18,646 bases of DNA from DASXTS01 sp036505275. GTDB lineage: Bacteria > Actinomycetota > Actinomycetes > Mycobacteriales > Pseudonocardiaceae. Made by a program: the position numbers and the translations under genes. The stretch is from assembly GCA_036505275.1 (NCBI GenBank), contig DASXTS010000522.1, positions 1 to 18,646 on the forward strand, given 5' to 3'. Below, piece after piece: positions 14,581-18,646 of the stretch; the first letter of the stretch is position 1, and each line of letters begins with the position of its first letter. The notes beneath the pieces were generated by a model. It was given only the letters and a program-made list of their open reading frames with translations, made no database searches and was not told where the DNA came from.

Positions 14581-14608
14581 CCAATACCGGAGTACGGCTC
14601 TCTTCCAA
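14581..14608 (-). promoter_or_regulatory. Candidate promoter of the ligA-led cluster
   Basis: On the minus strand TTGGAA (14603-14608) and TATTGG (14581-14586) are 16 bases apart. The first base of the -10 box is about 90 bases before the ligA ATG. Both boxes are partial matches to the housekeeping consensus. The 6-base-arm palindrome at 14609-14625 abuts the -35 box. Confidence 0.35.
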
Positions 14609-14625
14609 CCAGTGAGAGACACTGG
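14609..14625. promoter_or_regulatory. Palindrome CCAGTG-AGAGA-CACTGG, likely operator
   Basis: Perfect 6-base arms with a 5-base spacer lie in the middle of the divergent spacer, directly next to the candidate -35 box of ligA and 56 bases before the amidohydrolase ATG. The size and placement suit a dimeric regulator acting on both directions. Confidence 0.5.
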
Positions 14626-14680
14626 CCCACCATGCCCACCGAGCCCACAGTGGAGGAGCCCATACCTGGGGAGGACCCCC

Positions 14681-15733
14681 ATGCCCGCTGCACAACCTGA
14701 GAGCGCGCTGGACGTCCACGCGCATGCCATGCCGCTGCCGCTTCTGCAGCGGCTCGCCGACCGGGGCCTTGCCGACCTCGACGAAATTTCGCACGAGGTG
14801 GTCCGGCTCGACCCGCAGGTCAGCGGCGTCGGCAAGAACGCGCCGCTGCCGCTGGCTCGCTCCATGTACGACGTCGCGGTCCGGCTGGGCGAGATGGACG
14901 ACGTCGGGGTACGCCAGCACGCCGTCTCCATGCCGCCCTTCCTGTTCTGCAGCACCGCGGACAACGCGCGCCTCGTCAGCGACGTGATCCGGCAGGGCAA
15001 CGACGAGCTGGCCGAGTACGTGGCCGAGGGCCACGGGCGGCTGTCCGGTCTCGGCTCGGTGCCGCTTGGCTGGCCCGACGCCGCCGCCGAGGCCGCCAGA
15101 TGCCTGGACGAGCTGCATCTCGCCGGCATCGCGATAGGCAGCCGTGGTGGTGGCCGTGACCTCGACGACCCGATCAACGACGACCTGTGGTCGCTGCTCG
15201 ACGAACGGGACGTGTTCGTTTTCCTGCACCCCAGCGGGGTTCCGGATCCGCACCGCCAGGCCGACTTCTGGCTGCCGCAGCTCGTCGGCTACCCGATGGA
15301 GACCGCCCTCGCCGTGGCCCGGCTGGTGTTCGGCCGGGTGCTGGAGCGCTTCGCGCTGAACCTGTGCCTCGCCCACGGCGGCGGCTGCCTGCCATCCCTA
15401 CGGGGGCGGCTGGACATGGGCTGGGAGCGCAAGGCGGTGGCCAGGACAACGAGCGTGCCACCGAGCGAGTTGACCGATCGGCTGTACTACGACACCGCGG
15501 TGTTCGACACCACGCTGCTACGCCGGCTGGTCGACGATGTGGGAGTCGACCATGTACTGCTCGGCACCGACCACCCGTTCGAGCTCGGCGACCGGCATCC
15601 CGTGCAGACCGTGCGCAACCTCGGGCTGAGCCGCAAGGACACGAAGGCGATCCTCTGGGACAACGCGGCCGCCCTGCTCGGCATGGCGGCGGTGCCGGCA
15701 GGGCACTCCGCCCGCGGCGGCCAGGCCGGGTAG
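14681..15733 (+). CDS. ACMSD-like amidohydrolase (decarboxylase/hydratase family)
   Basis: The 350-aa TIM-barrel protein belongs to amidohydrolase family 2. It has DVHAHAMP (His13, His15), FLHPSG (His183), LAHGGG (His232) and LGTDHPFELG (Asp297), the zinc-site pattern of aminocarboxymuconate-semialdehyde decarboxylase. Relatives decarboxylate or hydrate products of aromatic ring cleavage (for example 4-oxalomesaconate hydratase and gamma-resorcylate decarboxylase). It is divergent from ligAB, so action on the LigAB ring-opened product is likely; which reaction is not clear from motifs. ATG 14681 follows GGGGAGGA, which can itself pair with the following CCCC to form a short stem over the ribosome site. 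Frame extension upstream to 14612 has no better start. A glycine-rich tail ends the protein. Confidence 0.9.
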   Translation: MPAAQPESALDVHAHAMPLPLLQRLADRGLADLDEISHEVVRLDPQVSGVGKNAPLPLARSMYDVAVRLGEMDDVGVRQHAVSMPPFLFCSTADNARLVSDVIRQGNDELAEYVAEGHGRLSGLGSVPLGWPDAAAEAARCLDELHLAGIAIGSRGGGRDLDDPINDDLWSLLDERDVFVFLHPSGVPDPHRQADFWLPQLVGYPMETALAVARLVFGRVLERFALNLCLAHGGGCLPSLRGRLDMGWERKAVARTTSVPPSELTDRLYYDTAVFDTTLLRRLVDDVGVDHVLLGTDHPFELGDRHPVQTVRNLGLSRKDTKAILWDNAAALLGMAAVPAGHSARGGQAG

Positions 15734-15742
15734 CTTCTCGAG

Positions 15743-15784
15743 ATGGACGTCGTCGATCTGGCGCAGTTCGGCAACCACACGTGA
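15743..15784 (+). CDS. Possible 13-codon upstream frame coupled to cydD
   Basis: A frame starting at ATG 15743 encodes MDVVDLAQFGNHT and stops at TGA 15782-15784, which overlaps the cydD GTG (15781-15783) as GTGA. cydD has no visible ribosome site of its own, so reinitiation after this frame could drive it. The frame's own ribosome site is also weak. It may be a leader peptide, a gene remnant or chance. Confidence 0.25.
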   Translation: MDVVDLAQFGNHT

Positions 15785-17595
15785 CGGCGCTTGACCGGCG
15801 CCTCCTGCGGCAGGGCCGCGCCGGGCGGGCGTTCCTCGCGGTGTCGGTGCTGCTCGGGCTCGGCACCGCGGCGTGCGTGCTGGCGCAGGCCCTGCTGCTG
15901 GCCTGGGTGATCGCCGCCGTGTTTCTCGGCGGTGCCGGCGCCGGCGCGGTGGCCCCGGCGCTGGTGGCACTGCTCGGGGTCGTCGGGGTGCGGGCCGGGC
16001 TCGCGTACGCGCAGGAGGTGGCGGCCGCGCGGGCCTCCGCTGCGGTGAAGTCGAGGCTACGCACGGCGCTGCTACGGCGGTCCGTCGACCTCGGCCCGGA
16101 GTGGCTGGCCGGGCGGCGCACCGGCCCGCTGACCCAGCTCGCCACCGGCGGCGTCGACGCCATCGACCCGTACTTCGCCCGCTACCTGCCGCAGCTCGTG
16201 CTGGCCTGCGTGGTCACCCCGCTGTTCGTGACCTGCATCTGGCTGGCCGACTGGCTCTCCGGGCTGGTCGTGCTGCTCACCGTGCCGCTGGTGCCGGTGT
16301 TCATGGCACTGGTCGGGTTGGCCACCGGGCGGCAGGTGGCCCGGCAGTGGCGCACGCTGGAGCGGCTCGCCGGGCACTTCCTCGACGTGGTGGACGGGCT
16401 GGCCACGCTGCGGGTGTTCGGCCGGGCGGGGGCGCAGCAGCGGTCGCTTGCCGCGGTGACCGCCGACTACCGGCGGGCCACCATGCGGGTGCTGCGCACC
16501 TCGTTCCTGTCCTCGTTCGTGCTGGAGCTGGCGACCAGCCTGGCGGTGGCGCTGGTGGCGGTGCAGATCGGGCTGCGGCTGGTCGGCGGCACGGTCGAGC
16601 TGCAGCCGGCGCTGGTGGTGCTGTTGCTGGCGCCGGAGGCGTACCTGCCGCTTCGCCAGGTGGGCGCGAACCACCACGCGGCGGCGGAGGGCCTGGCCGC
16701 GGCGCGGCGGGTGTTCGAGGTGCTGGACGTTCCGGTGGCCAGTCGCGGCACCAACGGCACCGGCGCCGGCGCCGTCCCGCGAGTGGCGGCGTCCGGGCTG
16801 GTGGTGAACGGGGTGAGTGTGACCAGGGTGCCCGGCGAGCCGCCCACCCTGCCGCCGACCTCGCTGCGGGTGGCGCCCGGCGAGGTGGTGGCGGTGGTCG
16901 GCCGCAGCGGCGCCGGCAAGTCGACCCTGCTGTCGGTGCTGCTCGGCTTCCTGTCGCCGTCGGCCGGCTCGGTGCTGGTCGGTGACGTGACCCTGATCGG
17001 CGCCGGCCATGTGTCGGGCGCGGATCTGGCCAGGTGGCGCGCGGACGTGGCCTGGGTGCCGCAGCGGCCCGCGCTGCTGGCGGGCACGGTGGCCGACAAC
17101 GTGCGCTGCGGCGACGACGAAGCCTCGGACGACGAGGTGCGCCGCGCGCTGGCTCGGGCCGCCGCGGCGGAGCTGTCCCCGTCGCTGGTGCTCGGCGAGC
17201 AGGGCGCCGGGCTCTCGGCCGGGCAGCGCCAGCGGGTGGCTCTGGCCCGCGCGTTCCTGCGTGCCGAGCGGGGCGCCGGCCTGCTGATGCTCGACGAGCC
17301 AACGGCACACCTGGACAGCGCCACCGAGGCCCGTGTGCTCGCCGGCATCAGGGAGCTGGCGGCGGCCGGGCGGTGCGTGCTGCTGGTGGTGCATCGCCCG
17401 GCCCTGGCCGCCGCGGCCGACCGGGTGGTACCGATCGGCACGGCCGTACCCACGACAGCGCCAACCGAAGCCACGCCAATCGACGCCGTGCCAATCGAAG
17501 CCGTGCCAATCGAAGCCGCGCCCATCGAAGCCGCGCCAGCCGAAGCCGTGCCAACCGAAGCCGTGCCAACCGAAGCCGCGGCCGGGGTGGGGTGA
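15781..17595 (+). CDS. cydD: Thiol reductant ABC exporter subunit CydD
   Basis: The 604-aa product has an N-terminal six-helix ABC exporter domain (about 15-300) beginning in CydD style (ALDRRLLRQGRAGR). The ATPase domain has Walker A GRSGAGKST (374-382), Q-loop PQRP (427-430), signature LSAGQ (478-482), Walker B LLMLDE (501-506) and switch His538. CydDC exports glutathione/cysteine or acts as a heme/thiol transporter needed for cytochrome bd oxidase assembly. The start is GTG 15781; upstream frame belongs to the shadow of the amidohydrolase gene. Its stop TGA shares a base with the cydC ATG (TGATG). A C-terminal tail of eight PxEAx repeats (residues 561-600) is not part of the usual family architecture. 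cydA and cydB are not in the window. Confidence 0.9.
   Translation: MTALDRRLLRQGRAGRAFLAVSVLLGLGTAACVLAQALLLAWVIAAVFLGGAGAGAVAPALVALLGVVGVRAGLAYAQEVAAARASAAVKSRLRTALLRRSVDLGPEWLAGRRTGPLTQLATGGVDAIDPYFARYLPQLVLACVVTPLFVTCIWLADWLSGLVVLLTVPLVPVFMALVGLATGRQVARQWRTLERLAGHFLDVVDGLATLRVFGRAGAQQRSLAAVTADYRRATMRVLRTSFLSSFVLELATSLAVALVAVQIGLRLVGGTVELQPALVVLLLAPEAYLPLRQVGANHHAAAEGLAAARRVFEVLDVPVASRGTNGTGAGAVPRVAASGLVVNGVSVTRVPGEPPTLPPTSLRVAPGEVVAVVGRSGAGKSTLLSVLLGFLSPSAGSVLVGDVTLIGAGHVSGADLARWRADVAWVPQRPALLAGTVADNVRCGDDEASDDEVRRALARAAAAELSPSLVLGEQGAGLSAGQRQRVALARAFLRAERGAGLLMLDEPTAHLDSATEARVLAGIRELAAAGRCVLLVVHRPALAAAADRVVPIGTAVPTTAPTEATPIDAVPIEAVPIEAAPIEAAPAEAVPTEAVPTEAAAGVG
17461..17580 (+). repeat. 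Eight tandem 15-bp units encoding (Pro-x-Glu/Asp-Ala-x) repeats in CydD
   Basis: Exactly eight 15-bp units run from 17461 to 17580, typified by ccaatcgaagccgtg. They translate in frame as PTEAT, PIDAV, PIEAV, PIEAA, PIEAA, PAEAV, PTEAV and PTEAA. Third-base choices such as cca and gaa are less GC-biased than neighbouring codons. Tandem in-frame units could gain or lose copies without breaking the frame. Confidence 0.95.
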
Positions 17596-18646
17596 TGACG
17601 CCGTTGTATCGCCTGCTGCGGCTGGCCCGACCGGACCTCGGCCGGTTCGCCGGAGCGTGCCTGCTGGGCGTGCTGTCGGCGGCCAGCGCGGTGGCGCTGA
17701 CCGCGGCGGCCGCCTGGCTGATCTCGGCGGCCGCTCTGCAACCGCCGCTGCAACTGCTCGCGATGGCCGTCGTGGCCGTGCGGGCGTTCGCGATCGGCCG
17801 GGGCACCTTCCGCTACCTGGAGCGGCTGGCCTCGCACGACGTGGCACTGCGGCTGCTGGCGGGACTGCGGGTGCGGTTCTACCAGCACCTCGAGCCGCTG
17901 GCGCCGGCCGGGCTGCCGGCGTTCCGGCGAGGCGACCTGCTGTCCCGGCTGGTCGCCGACGTGGACACCCTGCAGGACCTGCCGCTGCGCGTGCTGCACC
18001 CGGCCGTGGTTGCGGCCGGCGCCGCCGCGGTGTCGGTCGCCCTGGTTGGCGCGCTGCTGCCGGCGGCCGGCGGGGTGCTGCTCGCCGCGCTGGTGGCCGC
18101 GGCCGTCGCGGTGCCGGTGGCCGCCGGGTGGTCCGGCCGCCGGGCCGACGCCCGGCTGGCGCCCGCCCGTGCCGAGCTGTCCGCCGCGGTCCTGGAGCTG
18201 CTGCGGGCCGCGCCGGAGCTCGTCGCGTACGGTGCCGCCGACCGGCAGCTGGCCCGCATCGAGCGGCAGGATGTCGAGCTCACCCGGCTGGCCAGGCGAA
18301 CCGCGGCGGCCACCGGGCTGGGCGCCGGCCTGGCCGCCCTGTGCGCCGGCCTCGCGGTATGGGGTTGCCTGGCGGTCGGGGTGCCGGCCGTGCGGGCCGG
18401 CACCCTTGACGGCACCGCGCTGGCCGTCGTGGTGCTGGTGCCGCTCGCCGCGTTCGAGGCCGTGCAGCTGCTGCCGACCGCGGTGCTCGCGCTGGCTCGC
18501 GTCCGCAGCAGCGGCCGGCGGGTGCTCGAGGTGCTGGACACTCCCCCGCCCGTGCCCGAGCCGGAGCCGCCCATGCCGCTGCCCGCCGGCCCATGGGCGC
18601 TGCGCCTGCAGGGGGCGCGGGCCCGCTGGCCCAGCGCGCCGGCCGA
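17595..18646 (+). CDS. cydC: Thiol reductant ABC exporter subunit CydC (N-terminal part)
   Basis: The visible 350 residues form the membrane domain of an ABC exporter half: MTPLYRLLRLARPDLGRF, then helices near 18-50, 50-70, 135-180 and 245-300. The CydC-typical segments AAAAWLISAAAL, RAFAIGRGTFRYLERLASHD and LSRLVADVDTLQDLPLRVL are present. The ATPase domain lies beyond the window edge. ATG 17595 overlaps the cydD TGA by one base, so the two subunits are probably translated in balance. It pairs with CydD in the cytoplasmic membrane for cytochrome bd biogenesis. Confidence in CydC versus another exporter half is high because of order and motifs. Confidence 0.9.
   Translation, partial: MTPLYRLLRLARPDLGRFAGACLLGVLSAASAVALTAAAAWLISAAALQPPLQLLAMAVVAVRAFAIGRGTFRYLERLASHDVALRLLAGLRVRFYQHLEPLAPAGLPAFRRGDLLSRLVADVDTLQDLPLRVLHPAVVAAGAAAVSVALVGALLPAAGGVLLAALVAAAVAVPVAAGWSGRRADARLAPARAELSAAVLELLRAAPELVAYGAADRQLARIERQDVELTRLARRTAAATGLGAGLAALCAGLAVWGCLAVGVPAVRAGTLDGTALAVVVLVPLAAFEAVQLLPTAVLALARVRSSGRRVLEVLDTPPPVPEPEPPMPLPAGPWALRLQGARARWPSAPA

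Noticed and set aside
14612..14680. Upstream extension of the amidohydrolase frame
   Set aside because: It would occupy the palindrome-bearing control region. ATG 14681 has the GGGGAGGA site and leads straight into the DVHAH motif.
17461..17580. CRISPR-like or VNTR array interpretation of the 15-bp repeats
   Set aside because: There are no spacers, and the unit is in frame and encodes a regular peptide. It is better described as a coding tandem repeat.
1..18646. Horizontal transfer or mobile element signs
   Set aside because: No transposase, integrase, tRNA-linked repeat or clear base-composition break was seen. Repeats found are short and local.

Overview
This window is GC-rich and densely coded, with short gaps, GTG starts, many four-base ATGA/GTGA gene junctions and strong AGGAGG-type ribosome sites. 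That fits an actinobacterium, probably a catabolically versatile soil or rhizosphere type. The genus cannot be fixed from sequence reading alone. No rRNA, tRNA, insertion sequence, integrase or CRISPR array was recognised.

Layout. The left edge (1-2301) holds the N-terminal part of a polyhydroxyalkanoate synthase (minus strand) divergent from a CorA-type divalent-cation channel (plus strand). A perfect hairpin separates corA from a minus-strand group (2369-6770). In transcription order this group is an FAD dehydrogenase of the ketosteroid-dehydrogenase/fumarate-reductase superfamily, a 76-aa unknown protein, a TIM-barrel sugar-isomerase-like enzyme, and an MHS-type (shikimate/aromatic acid) proton symporter. 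The gap before the symporter carries two tandem-repeat arrays and a candidate promoter. A 52-aa membrane protein and an MFS permease follow on the plus strand (6881-8424). They end at a strong hairpin shared with the convergent main gene cluster.

The main cluster (14495 down to 8438, minus strand) reads: LigA-like and LigB-like subunits of an extradiol dioxygenase, a 90-aa helical protein, a hairpin, a metallo-beta-lactamase-fold hydrolase, a second TIM-barrel enzyme, a zinc-type alcohol dehydrogenase, a type II 3-dehydroquinate dehydratase (AroQ) and a Gfo/Idh/MocA dehydrogenase. Almost every junction is a four-base overlap. Divergent from ligA is an ACMSD-like amidohydrolase (14681-15733). 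Two small palindromes lie in the 185-bp divergent spacer.

Taken together, transport by the MHS porter, one or two dehydrogenases, AroQ, TIM-barrel dehydratase/isomerase candidates, ring cleavage by LigAB and an ACMSD-like enzyme suggest a catabolic route. It would run from a hydroaromatic acid (quinate/shikimate type) to a catechol-type acid, then through extradiol cleavage. This pathway is inferred from gene content. The substrate is not shown by the sequence.

The right edge (15781-18646) carries cydD and the start of cydC. These encode the heterodimeric ABC exporter needed for cytochrome bd assembly. Here no cydAB precedes them, and CydD has an unusual C-terminal array of eight five-residue repeats.
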